Positions 1 through 7,925 of a stretch of 15,730 nucleotides of DNA are shown piece by piece. The stretch is taken from the NCBI GenBank assembly GCA_032111745.1, contig JAULUH010000566.1, forward strand, positions 1-15,730, in the 5' to 3' direction. The first letter of the stretch is position 1. Each line of letters begins with the position of its first letter. The stretch comes from JAULUH01 sp032111745 (GTDB taxonomy: Bacteria; Chloroflexota; Anaerolineae; JAAEKA01). A model generated the notes under the pieces. That model saw only the letters and a list, made by a program, of their open reading frames with translations. It searched no databases and was not told the origin of the DNA. A program made the translations under genes and the position numbers.

Positions 1-711
1 CAGGAAGGTCTCGTGCGGTGCTTTGTGTACCTGGCGCGCGGCGACGCTGCGCACCTTTTCCAGCTCCTTCATCAGGTTGTACTTGGTGTGCAGGCGGCCG
101 GCCGTGTCGATGAAGAGCAGGTCGGCTTGCCGGCTCTCCTGGCTGGCGCGGATGGCATCGAACACCACCGCGCCCGGGTCGGCACCCTGGCCCTGGGCGA
201 TGACGTCCACGTCAATCCGGTCGCCCCAGATCTCCAGCTGGCGCACAGCGGCGGCCCGGAAGGTGTCGGCGGCGGCGATGATCACCTTGCGCCCTTCGTC
301 CTTGTACAGCTTGGCCAGCTTGGCGATGCTGGTAGTCTTGCCCGAGCCGTTCACCCCGACCACCAGCACCACGGTGAGGAGCCGCGGCTCGTCGATGCCC
401 AGCGCGTCCGCGGTGTAGAGCAGGGCCAGCATCTCCTGCTTCAGCACCTCCTGAGCCTGGTCGGCCCGCTTGATGCCCTCCCGGCTCACCCGCTCGCGCA
501 CGCGCGCCACCAGATCCAGGGTGGTCTCCACGCCCACGTCGCCCATGATCAGGATCTCTTCCAGGTTTTCCCAGGTCTCCTCGGTGATCTCATTGGCCTG
601 GAAGATGGTACCCAGGCGGCCGAGAATGCCGCCCCGGGTCTTTTCGAGGCTGTCATGAATTCGGCGCTCGTCGTTTTGCTGTTCCTCTTTGGTGCGACGA
701 AACAGGTTCAT
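1..711 (-). CDS. ftsY: Signal recognition particle receptor FtsY, partial (C-terminus beyond window edge)
   Basis: SRP-type GTPase that docks SRP-ribosome complexes at the inner membrane for co-translational insertion of membrane proteins. The visible 237 residues hold a short N domain (about 15-100) and most of the G domain: P-loop GVNGSGKTT (119-127), DTFRAAAVRQL (149-159) and DTAGRLH (202-208), followed by the LMKELEKV stretch that separates FtsY from Ffh. The frame runs open off the left edge just after APHETFL, so the TKLD motif and the C-terminal helix are not seen. The acidic A domain of E. coli FtsY is absent; the protein starts with a short basic stretch (MNLFRRTK), as in many other bacteria. 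The ATG at 711 is preceded by GGAGGAG (726-732) at a rather long spacing of 14; an in-frame GTG one codon upstream (712-714) fits slightly better. Divergent from rnc. Confidence 0.97.
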   Translation of the reverse strand, partial: MNLFRRTKEEQQNDERRIHDSLEKTRGGILGRLGTIFQANEITEETWENLEEILIMGDVGVETTLDLVARVRERVSREGIKRADQAQEVLKQEMLALLYTADALGIDEPRLLTVVLVVGVNGSGKTTSIAKLAKLYKDEGRKVIIAAADTFRAAAVRQLEIWGDRIDVDVIAQGQGADPGAVVFDAIRASQESRQADLLFIDTAGRLHTKYNLMKELEKVRSVAARQVHKAPHETFL

Positions 712-754
712 CACGGTGGTGTCGGCTCCTCCGGCAGGTCATAGTGTGAAGTTC

Positions 755-783
755 ATTATACCGCCGCGGCCCCAAAACCCGAA
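755..783 (-). promoter_or_regulatory. Probable ftsY promoter
   Basis: On the minus strand a perfect -10 box TATAAT lies at 755-760, about 45 bases upstream of the ftsY start. The hexamer at the correct distance upstream (TTCGGG, 778-783, spacer 17) is only a weak -35 match. The expected transcription start near 748 gives a leader of about 37 bases that contains the GGAGGAG ribosome-binding site. The -10 is convincing and the -35 is not. Confidence 0.6.
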
Positions 784-808
784 ACCATCCGACGGGCGAG
801 GTGAACCT

Positions 809-836
809 TGGGCATTTGCCAGCGCTGTGCTATAAT
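809..836 (+). promoter_or_regulatory. Probable promoter of the rnc-smc operon
   Basis: A perfect TATAAT lies at 831-836, preceded by TGC (828-830), which makes an extended -10. TTGGGC at 809-814 is a partial -35 with a spacer of 16. The expected start near 843 gives a leader of roughly 95 bases to the chosen rnc ATG at 937. It is the only convincing promoter seen upstream of the six plus-strand genes that follow. Confidence 0.65.
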
Positions 837-936
837 TCGCAGCCATTAACCATGTATGCTGACAGTCTTCCTTTTGAACAGGGCCGCGGCGGCGGACGTG
901 GGCAAACGGAAGTCGGCCAGCCCCGGAGCCCACTGT

Positions 937-1671
937 ATGCATGACGGCAAGATGAGTGCAGGCCATCCGCTGCAGGAGGCTGCCCGGCGGTTTGAACAAG
1001 CCTCTGGCCTGCACTTCGACGACAAGACCCTGTTGCAGCGGGCCCTGACCCATCGCTCATACCTCAACGAAAGCCGGGAGTTCTTGCTCGCCGACAACGA
1101 GCGGCTGGAGTTCCTGGGCGATGCGGTGCTGGACTTCCTGGTCGGCGAGTATCTCTACAACCGCTTCCCAGAGATGCGCGAGGGGCAGTTGACCAACTTG
1201 CGCGCCTCGCTGGTGCGCCAGGAGACCCTGGCCCAATTCGGCGCGCGGCTGGACCTGGGAAACTACCTGTTGATGGGCCGCGGGGAGGCTGACATGGGCG
1301 GCCGCCAGCGGCCGGCCATCCTGTGCGGCGCGTTCGAGGCCCTGGCCGGCGCACTCTATCTGGACCAGGGATTCACGGCGGTCAAGCGGTTGATCATGCC
1401 CCTGATCGACCCCATCCTGCCCAGCCTGGCGCGCTCGGTCGAGAAAAAGGACGCCAAGAGCCGGCTGCAGGAGCTGTGCCAGGCCACTCTGCACACCACT
1501 CCCCAGTATCGGACCGCCGGCACGGAGGGCCCGGATCACGCCAGGGTGTTCACCATGAACGTCCTGATCGACGGCGAGGTCTGGGGCACCGGGCAAGGCC
1601 CATCGAAGCGCATTGCATCCCAGGAGGCTGCTGCCAGCGCGGTCTGCCGGCTGGAGGCCCTGTTTCCGTGA
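937..1671 (+). CDS. rnc: Ribonuclease III
   Basis: Double-strand-specific endoribonuclease that processes rRNA precursors and structured mRNAs in the cytoplasm. 244 residues, normal for the family. The nuclease domain carries the signature NERLEFLGDAV (54-64, metal ligands E55, E58, D62), E82 in the REGQ segment, and FEALAGALYLD (133-143, with E134). A double-stranded-RNA-binding domain follows (about 171-240, ending in SKRIASQEAAASAV). The position matching E. coli Asp114 (ILADTVE) reads Gly131 here (ILCGAFE), an unusual active-site change. The start was chosen because GGAG at 925-928 sits 8 bases before ATG 937. An in-frame ATG at 856 would add 27 residues unlike the family and has no ribosome-binding site, and another ATG at 952 is possible. 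The stop overlaps the next gene's GTG by four bases. Confidence 0.96.
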   Translation: MHDGKMSAGHPLQEAARRFEQASGLHFDDKTLLQRALTHRSYLNESREFLLADNERLEFLGDAVLDFLVGEYLYNRFPEMREGQLTNLRASLVRQETLAQFGARLDLGNYLLMGRGEADMGGRQRPAILCGAFEALAGALYLDQGFTAVKRLIMPLIDPILPSLARSVEKKDAKSRLQELCQATLHTTPQYRTAGTEGPDHARVFTMNVLIDGEVWGTGQGPSKRIASQEAAASAVCRLEALFP

Positions 1672-2531
1672 TCTCTCAGCGCAGGTCCCTCCTGGTCACC
1701 GGTGCCAGCGGCTTGCTGGGACAAGAGGTTGTCCGCCAGGCCGTGGACAGCGGCAGCTTTCAATCGGTGTGGGGCACCCGGCTGACCCGTGAGATTCCCA
1801 TGCGGGGAGTACGACCGGTGGTCCTGGACGTCACCAATCCAACCGCGGTCTTTCAGCTGGTGGGCGACGTGCTGCCCCAGGTGATCATCCACACTGCCTA
1901 TGACAAGCGGGACGACTATCTCGACACGGTGACGGTAGCCGGCACCCGGCACGTGGCGCAGGCCGCGGCCACAGTGGGGGCGCGGCTGGTCCACGTCTCC
2001 TCCGACCTGGTGTTAGACGGCGAGCATGCGCCCTACGACGAGAGTGCGGAGCCGGCGCCGCTTCATGCCTATGGCAGAGCCAAGGCCGAGGCCGAGATGA
2101 TCGTGTGGCGAGAGGTACCCACGGCGGCGATTGTACGCACTTCCCTGATTTGCCACCTCGACCCCCTTGATCTGGCCAGCGCCTGGATAGTGGAGAGCCT
2201 GCGCCAGCAGCGGCCGATCACCCTGTTCACGGATGAGCTGCGCAACCCGGTGTGGCTGAAGGATCTGGCCGCAGCGCTGTTGGAGCTGAGCCTCAGTGAC
2301 TATGCGGGCCGGATTCATGTGGCGGGCCCCCAGGCTCTCAGCCGCTATGAGATGGGGGCACGCCTGGCGACGCATTTCGGCCTGGATCCATCGGGCATTG
2401 TCGCCGGGTTGAGCCGGGACAGTGGCGTGCTGCGCCCGCGGGATTGCCGGCTGGATACCAGCCTGGCGCAGCGGCTGCTCAGCACGCGGCTAAGAAGCTT
2501 CGACGAAGGTCTACGCGATGATGATCGATGA
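1668..2531 (+). CDS. NAD(P)-dependent sugar epimerase/reductase, RmlD-like (extended SDR)
   Basis: Extended short-chain dehydrogenase/reductase resembling dTDP-4-dehydrorhamnose reductase, which makes the last step of dTDP-rhamnose synthesis; the true substrate cannot be read from sequence. 287 residues. The Rossmann dinucleotide motif TGASGLLG is at 11-18. VSSDLVLDG (110-118) supplies the catalytic Ser region, and Tyr135/Lys139 form the YxxxK pair (AYGRAKAEAE). A C-terminal RPRDCRLDTS (256-265) matches the RmlD-type substrate-domain ending. The start is GTG at 1668, whose last two bases belong to the rnc stop TGA, a typical translational-coupling overlap; GGAGG at 1653-1657 is a plausible ribosome-binding site. 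No other rml genes are nearby, so a role in rhamnose synthesis is uncertain. Such proteins are also annotated simply as NAD-dependent epimerases, or as the MAT2B-like branch. Confidence 0.9.
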   Translation: MISQRRSLLVTGASGLLGQEVVRQAVDSGSFQSVWGTRLTREIPMRGVRPVVLDVTNPTAVFQLVGDVLPQVIIHTAYDKRDDYLDTVTVAGTRHVAQAAATVGARLVHVSSDLVLDGEHAPYDESAEPAPLHAYGRAKAEAEMIVWREVPTAAIVRTSLICHLDPLDLASAWIVESLRQQRPITLFTDELRNPVWLKDLAAALLELSLSDYAGRIHVAGPQALSRYEMGARLATHFGLDPSGIVAGLSRDSGVLRPRDCRLDTSLAQRLLSTRLRSFDEGLRDDDR

Positions 2532-3369
2532 CGTGCCGCCGGAGGTGGCAGCGGAACAGGACATGGAGGCCGATGCGGTGTCTGGCTACCATGTGCTGGA
2601 CGACTGGGTGGTCTATCCGGTGTTGGTGCTGGGCACGATGCTGGCCGCAATACCCAGCATGCTGCTGGGACAGCAGTTCTGCCTGCCGGTGCTGCCGGTG
2701 ATGGTCATCGCCCCTCTGTTTCTGTGGGCTGTACGCTTGGGCCGACCGCGCCGCGCCATCGGCCTGGCTGGAGTGTGGGCTGTTGCCCTGGCGCTCACGG
2801 TCCTGGTGGCCAGCCTGCTGCTGCCCGCACAGGCTGGCCAGGCCATCTGGCGTGGCCTGGAGATTCGCTCAGAGCTGCTGGCCTGGATCGGCACCGGCGT
2901 GCCTCCGGAGGGCGAGGTGTTGGGGCTACCCCTCAGCCTGCCCACCATGGTGCTGCAGGCGTTGGCGGTGTTGGGGGGCTCCCTGCTCAGTGCCGGCGTG
3001 GCCGGCCTGGTCGTCGACGCCTTGACGATCAACGCCACCAGCTATGTGGCGGCTAGTATCATGGCCCAGGCCAGCAATCCGCTGCTGGCTATCCTGGTAG
3101 CCTGGCCGATCTGGACCATCGTGCGTGTCCTCGGCTACATCGTGTGCGGCGCGGTGCTGGCCGAACCCTTCTTCAGTAGCCGGCTGCTGTTCGGCACAGC
3201 CCGGGAGCCATCGCCGGCCCGGCCAGATTCACTCACAGAGTGGTGGCAGCGCCGGCGCCGCCTGCTGCTATCCGGCCTGGGGCTCATCGTCCTGGCTATA
3301 GTCCTGCAGCTCATGCTGGGCGCACCATGGACTGCGCTGGTGCGCAGGCTAACCGGCCTGGAGGGATAA
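2518..3369 (+). CDS. Unrecognised six-segment integral membrane protein
   Basis: I do not recognise the family. The 283 residues start with an acidic cytosol-like stretch (1-30), followed by about six hydrophobic segments: roughly 31-50, 55-73, 79-102, 139-167, 187-215 and 248-267. The last is preceded by a strongly basic run (WWQRRRRLL, 242-250), which suggests that end faces the cytoplasm. The membrane architecture is loosely like Yip1-type or other small polytopic proteins, but no diagnostic motif supports a name. Translation begins at ATG 2518, 14 bases inside the upstream reductase gene, with GAAGG (2505-2509) as ribosome-binding site; a second ATG follows directly at 2521. It ends 32 bases before smc. 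Coupling to rnc and smc indicates co-expression with them, not a shared function. Confidence 0.85.
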   Translation: MMIDDVPPEVAAEQDMEADAVSGYHVLDDWVVYPVLVLGTMLAAIPSMLLGQQFCLPVLPVMVIAPLFLWAVRLGRPRRAIGLAGVWAVALALTVLVASLLLPAQAGQAIWRGLEIRSELLAWIGTGVPPEGEVLGLPLSLPTMVLQALAVLGGSLLSAGVAGLVVDALTINATSYVAASIMAQASNPLLAILVAWPIWTIVRVLGYIVCGAVLAEPFFSSRLLFGTAREPSPARPDSLTEWWQRRRRLLLSGLGLIVLAIVLQLMLGAPWTALVRRLTGLEG

Positions 3370-3401
3370 GGGATGGCCTCGGAGCGGCCTCAATTGATCC
3401 T

Positions 3402-6400
3402 ATGCGCCTCAAAGAACTAGAACTACACGGCTACAAGACCTTCGCGGGCAAGACACGGTTTGTGTTTCAGGGTGGATTGACGGCCATTATTGGCCCCAAT
3501 GGCTCGGGCAAGTCCAACGTCGCCGACGCCATCCAGTGGGTATTGGGCGAGCAAAGCTATACCAGCCTGCGGGCCAAGCGTAGTGAGGACATGATCTTCA
3601 GTGGCTCCAACGAGCGGTCGCGCATGGGGATGGCCCAGGTAACCCTGACCCTGGACAACCTGGACGGCTGGCTGCCCATCGACTACGGCGAGGTAGTGAT
3701 TGGCCGGCGCACCTACCGCTCGGGCGAGAACGAATACTACCTGAACGGCGCCAAGGTGCGCCTGCGTGATATCACAGACCTGCTCAGCCAGTCGGGCCTG
3801 AGCAAACGGACCTACACCGTCATCGGCCAGGGTCTGGTCGACCAGGCCCTGTCGCTGCGTCCCGACGAGCGCCGCGCCCTGATCGAGGAAGCGGCCGGCA
3901 TCACCGGCCACCAGGGCAAGCGCGGCAGTGCGCTGCGCCAGCTCGAGGAGACCCGCCACAACCTGGAGCGGGTACAGGACATCCTGGAGGAAATCGAGCC
4001 CAGGCTGCGCTATCTGAAGCGCCAGGCGGAGCGGGCCGAGGAACGCATGCAGGTCCAGGCCGACCTGGATACCCAGCTACGCCTCTGGTACGGCCATCGG
4101 TGGCACCAGGCCGTGGCGCAGCTACAACTTGTGGTGCAAGGGGAGAGCGAGGCGCGGGTGGCCGTGGAGGCGCGGCGCAGCCTGTTGCACCGGCTCGCCG
4201 AGACCGACGAGTCCCTGCGCCAGCGCCATGGGGTGCTGCGCGTGCAGCTAGGGGACTGGCACCGGGAGAGCGCGGCGCTGCACAGCCGGTCTGAGGTGGT
4301 CCAGCGCGAGCTGGCCGTCGGCAGCGAACGCCTGCGCCAGCTCAAGGCGCGGCGAGAGGACCTGGAGCGGGAGCTGGAGCCGATGGAGGACCGGCTGGCC
4401 GGGCAGCAGGAGCAGGTGCAGGCTGTGGAGGCCGCTCTGAACAGGGAGCGGGCTGAGCTGGCGGCGCTGCACCAGCAGGTGGCTGAATCCCAACGTAACC
4501 TGGGTGGCGTGGAGGCGCAGCGTGCCACCCACCGGCAGCGGCTGGCCAGAGCGCAGGAGGCGGTTGCGAAGCTGGGCGCGGAGCTGGCTGGCCTGCAGCG
4601 CCGCCTGGTGGAGCAGGAGAGCCGCCAGCGCACCATGGCCGAGGAGCATCAGCGGCTGCAGGCGGAGCTCGAGGCGGCGGAGACCAGCCAGGCTGACCTG
4701 GCGCCGCAGATCGCACAAGGACAGGCCCGCCTGGCGGAGATCGAGGGCCAGAGCCGGTCCCTGGCCGATCAGCGACAGGCCCAGGTGCAGGGTATCGCCA
4801 TCACCGAAGGGAAGGTGGCCCAGCTAGCCGAGGAGCTGGCCCGCCAGCGCCGGCATAGCGAGCGTTTGCAGGACCAGCTGGAGCTGCTGCAGCGCCTGCA
4901 CGACGAGGGCGAGGGTTACAGCGGCGGAACCAGGTCAATTTTGCGCTCAACCCGCAGCGCCCACCTGACCGGCATCATCGGCACCGTGGCCGACCAGTTG
5001 CGGGTGCCGGCGGAGCTGGAGGTGGCTATCGAGACCGCGCTGGGTGGCCGCTTGCAGGACGTCATCGTGGAAGCGTGGGCGGATGCCGAGGCCGCGATCG
5101 CGTGGTTGAAGGGCAGCGGGGGGGGCAGAGCTACCTTTTTGCCCCTGGATACCCTACGTACCAGCCCGCGGCTGCCGCGCGCCACGGGCCCAGGGGTGAT
5201 CGGGGTTGCGGCAGACCTGGTGCAGGTCGAGCCTCGCCTGGCGGGGTTGCTGGAGTACCTGTTGGGCCGGGTGGTGGTGACCCATGATCTGGCTACGGCC
5301 CGCCGGGTATTGGATGCCGGCCGTGAGCGCCCCACTGTCGTGACCCTGGAGGGCGATATCGTGCGGCCTGGCGGCAGCGTCAGTGGTGGCAGCTCAGCCA
5401 AGCGCCAGGATCAGGGCGTCCTGGCCCGGGAGCGGTCGTTGCGAGAGATGCCTGTGCAGATCGACATAGCGCAGCGGCAGCTGGCGGAGCTACAGCAGGC
5501 GGCGGCACAGCTGGAGGATGCGCTGCAGGCCCAGCGCCGGGACCTGGCGGAGCATGACCTGCGCCTCTCTGAGAGCGCCCGCCTGCAGCAGCTAGAGGGC
5601 GCGGCACTGGCCAAGCTGCAGGGCCAGGCTGGGCAGATCGCGCGGGAGCTGACCTGGCGCTTGGACCGGCTGGCGGCCACGGAAAAGGCCATGGCTGGCC
5701 TGGATGCTGCCATGGACCAGGGGAGGGAAGGCCTGGCCGGGTTGGAGCAACGGATAGAGGATGCCCGCGCAGCGGGAGCCGGGGCAGAAACGGATCTGGC
5801 TACCCTGGATACGGCTCAGCTGGCCGCCGAGGTGATGCAGCGACGCAGCGCAGCCAATGTCGTGGCCACCCGGGTCAGCAGCCAGGAGCAGATGCTCGCC
5901 AGCCAGTTGCGCGAGCTGTCACAGGTGGAGCAGGAGATCCAGTTGAAACAGGCGCGCATGGGGGTCCTGCACGAGGAGCAGACCGGCCTGCAGAGCGCGC
6001 TGGAGGAACAGAGGTCAGCGGCGGCCGGGCTGAGCGCGGAGATCGAGGCCTACCAGCGGCGCATTGGGCCGGCCGAGGATGAGCTGGCCGCGCTGGAGGC
6101 CGAGCGCAGCCAGCTGGCCGCCGAGGAGCTGGCGCAGCGCCAGGCCAGTGATCGCGAGGAAGATTTGCACTACCGGGCGCAGCTGGCCCTGCAGCGCAGC
6201 CAGGATGAGCTGGCCCACCTGCGGGCCGAGATCGACCACGACGTTGGGCTGGTGGAGCTGGAGCGGGGCGATCTCGTCGATAGCCAGCCGCCGCTGCCTT
6301 TGCGGCCGCTGGTCGAGCGGCTGCCGGCAATTGAGGTCCTGCCGGAGGGTGTCGACCAGGAGATCCGGCGCCTGCGCAGCCTGTACAGCCGCTTGGGCAG

Positions 6401-7019
6401 CGTCAATCCCAATGCGCCCGAGGAATACGCGGCGGCCCAGGAACGACACGAGTTCCTGACCACGCAGGCGGCAGATCTAAACGAGGCTGCGGCCAGCCTG
6501 GAGACGGTGATCAAGGAACTGGACGAGGTGATGCAACAGGAGTTCCTCACCACCTTCTGGTCGGTGGCCCGCCAGTTCAAGGATCAGTTCACGGCCCTGT
6601 TCGGCGGCGGCACCGCCCGCCTGGAGCTGAGCGAGCCGGACATCCCCCTGCAGAGCGGCATCGAGATCGTCGTGCGCCCCCCCGGCAAGCGGGCCCAGCC
6701 CCTGCCTCTGCTCAGCGGTGGTGAGCGCAGCCTGACCGCGGCAGCATTGATCCTGGCCATCTTGAAGGTCAGCCCTCCACCCTTCTGTATCCTGGACGAG
6801 GTGGATGCGGCGCTGGACGAGGCCAACATCAATCGCTTCCGGGCCGCGCTGCGCGAGGTGGCGGAGCAAACGCAGTTCATCGTCATCACCCACAACCGGG
6901 GCACCATCGAGGTTGCCGATACCATCTACGGCATCTCTATGGGCAGCGATAGCACCTCCCAGGCGCTCTCGCTGCGCCTGGAGGAACGGGCGGGCCAGCG
7001 GGAGCTGGTGGCGGCGTGA
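3402..7019 (+). CDS. smc: Chromosome partition protein SMC
   Basis: ATPase of the condensin-like SMC complex that organises and segregates the chromosome, normally with ScpA and ScpB (neither is in this window). 1205 residues, full length. N-terminal head with Walker A GPNGSGKS (31-38); long Glu/Gln/Arg/Ala-rich coiled coil (about 165-500); hinge (about 505-670) ending in the conserved GDIVRPGGSVSGGS; returning coiled coil (about 670-1020). The C-terminal head has signature LSGGERS (1104-1110) and Walker B CILDEVDAALDE (1129-1140, D1132/E1133). The start at ATG 3402 gives the canonical MRLKELELHGYKTF beginning; the reading frame is open far upstream but offers no other sensible start. No close Shine-Dalgarno is visible (GGAG at 3381-3384 is 17 bases away). 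A run of eight G (5118-5125) lies in the hinge coding region. The stop TGA overlaps the next GTG by four bases. Confidence 0.98.
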   Translation: MRLKELELHGYKTFAGKTRFVFQGGLTAIIGPNGSGKSNVADAIQWVLGEQSYTSLRAKRSEDMIFSGSNERSRMGMAQVTLTLDNLDGWLPIDYGEVVIGRRTYRSGENEYYLNGAKVRLRDITDLLSQSGLSKRTYTVIGQGLVDQALSLRPDERRALIEEAAGITGHQGKRGSALRQLEETRHNLERVQDILEEIEPRLRYLKRQAERAEERMQVQADLDTQLRLWYGHRWHQAVAQLQLVVQGESEARVAVEARRSLLHRLAETDESLRQRHGVLRVQLGDWHRESAALHSRSEVVQRELAVGSERLRQLKARREDLERELEPMEDRLAGQQEQVQAVEAALNRERAELAALHQQVAESQRNLGGVEAQRATHRQRLARAQEAVAKLGAELAGLQRRLVEQESRQRTMAEEHQRLQAELEAAETSQADLAPQIAQGQARLAEIEGQSRSLADQRQAQVQGIAITEGKVAQLAEELARQRRHSERLQDQLELLQRLHDEGEGYSGGTRSILRSTRSAHLTGIIGTVADQLRVPAELEVAIETALGGRLQDVIVEAWADAEAAIAWLKGSGGGRATFLPLDTLRTSPRLPRATGPGVIGVAADLVQVEPRLAGLLEYLLGRVVVTHDLATARRVLDAGRERPTVVTLEGDIVRPGGSVSGGSSAKRQDQGVLARERSLREMPVQIDIAQRQLAELQQAAAQLEDALQAQRRDLAEHDLRLSESARLQQLEGAALAKLQGQAGQIARELTWRLDRLAATEKAMAGLDAAMDQGREGLAGLEQRIEDARAAGAGAETDLATLDTAQLAAEVMQRRSAANVVATRVSSQEQMLASQLRELSQVEQEIQLKQARMGVLHEEQTGLQSALEEQRSAAAGLSAEIEAYQRRIGPAEDELAALEAERSQLAAEELAQRQASDREEDLHYRAQLALQRSQDELAHLRAEIDHDVGLVELERGDLVDSQPPLPLRPLVERLPAIEVLPEGVDQEIRRLRSLYSRLGSVNPNAPEEYAAAQERHEFLTTQAADLNEAAASLETVIKELDEVMQQEFLTTFWSVARQFKDQFTALFGGGTARLELSEPDIPLQSGIEIVVRPPGKRAQPLPLLSGGERSLTAAALILAILKVSPPPFCILDEVDAALDEANINRFRAALREVAEQTQFIVITHNRGTIEVADTIYGISMGSDSTSQALSLRLEERAGQRELVAA

Positions 7020-7891
7020 CGCGCTGGCTGAAGCTGGCCGGCGTATTGACCCTGTGGGCCCTGAGCTTCATCCTGAACGAGGTGGCGCTCGGCAGCCTGG
7101 GACCGGCGGCAGTGGTCGCCGGCCGCTGGACCGTGACCTCGCTGTTGCTCCTGGGACTGCTGGGGGCACGGCAACAGCTGCCAGCCTTCGGCGCTGCGCT
7201 GCGGCAAGACCTGGTGCCATTTACCGTGCTGGGCGTGGTAGGGGTAGCCCTGCTATACGGCCTGCAGGTAGCCGGCCAGGCCCGTACCAGCGCTATCAAC
7301 ACCGGGTTGCTGGCCAACATGGTGGGTGTCTTCACCGCCCTGCTGGCCGTGGCCTTCCTGCACGAACGGCTGCGCTGGACCGGCTGGGCCGGCATCTTTC
7401 TGGCCCTGGCCGGAGCCTGGGTGGTGAGCACGGGTGGGCTGCGCCTGGACGTACAGGGTGTCGCAGTGGTAGGCGACCTGCTGGTGCTGGCCTCCTCATT
7501 CGTGGCGGCGCTGTATTTCGTGCTGGGCAAGCGGCTGGTGGAGCGCTATCCGCCGTTGATCGTCACCTCGGCCGCAGCTATCCTCGGCACAGCGGCCTTG
7601 ATCCCACTGGCCCTGCTGGAGGACCAGTGGCGGTCGCCCACCTGGCCGGGCGTCGTAGCCGTGCTGGTGCTGGCGATTGGCCCGGGGCTGCTGGCCAACC
7701 TGTGGTGGTGGCAGACGGCGCAGTGGCTGGACGCCAGCCGGGCGGCCGTGTACGTGTACCTGATTCCGCTGATCACCATGGTCTTCGCCGTCGTCCTGTT
7801 GCACGAGCCGCTGGTGCCGGCTCAAATCGCCGGTGCCGCGCTGGTGCTCTTTGGCGTAGGGCTGGCCGAGCGCGGCCGGCCGGCCCCTTGA
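7016..7891 (+). CDS. EamA/DMT-family transporter
   Basis: Drug/metabolite transporter superfamily permease with ten predicted membrane helices arranged as two EamA repeats. Repeat one spans about residues 5-140 (RWTVTSLLLL, NTGLLANMVGVFTALLA, AFLHERLRWTGWAGIFLALAGAWVV). Repeat two spans about 150-285 (DLLVLASSFVAALYFVLGKRL, RAAVYVYLIPLITMVFAVVLLHEPL, GAALVLFGVGLAER). Both repeats end in the typical -EplxxxqxxGxxLilxG pattern. 291 residues, the usual size. Known members export amino acids, nucleosides or drugs, but the substrate cannot be told from sequence. It starts at GTG 7016, sharing bases with the smc stop codon, so translation is probably coupled to smc. The next gene starts 34 bases downstream. 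Confidence 0.93.
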   Translation: MTRWLKLAGVLTLWALSFILNEVALGSLGPAAVVAGRWTVTSLLLLGLLGARQQLPAFGAALRQDLVPFTVLGVVGVALLYGLQVAGQARTSAINTGLLANMVGVFTALLAVAFLHERLRWTGWAGIFLALAGAWVVSTGGLRLDVQGVAVVGDLLVLASSFVAALYFVLGKRLVERYPPLIVTSAAAILGTAALIPLALLEDQWRSPTWPGVVAVLVLAIGPGLLANLWWWQTAQWLDASRAAVYVYLIPLITMVFAVVLLHEPLVPAQIAGAALVLFGVGLAERGRPAP

Positions 7892-7925
7892 AACGCCCTT
7901 TCCTCTGAACAGTGTGGAGAGACTC

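Noticed and set aside
13..744. Plus-strand open frame opposite ftsY
   Set aside because: The opposite strand encodes unmistakable FtsY motifs; this frame has no recognisable protein features.
856..936. Upstream extension of rnc from ATG 856 (27 extra residues)
   Set aside because: No ribosome-binding site, only about 13 bases from the predicted transcription start, and the added residues do not resemble RNase III N-termini.
6805..7908. Plus-strand open frame of 367 codons spanning the smc end and the transporter
   Set aside because: Arg/Gly/Ala-rich shadow frame of GC-rich coding DNA, overlapping two well-supported genes.
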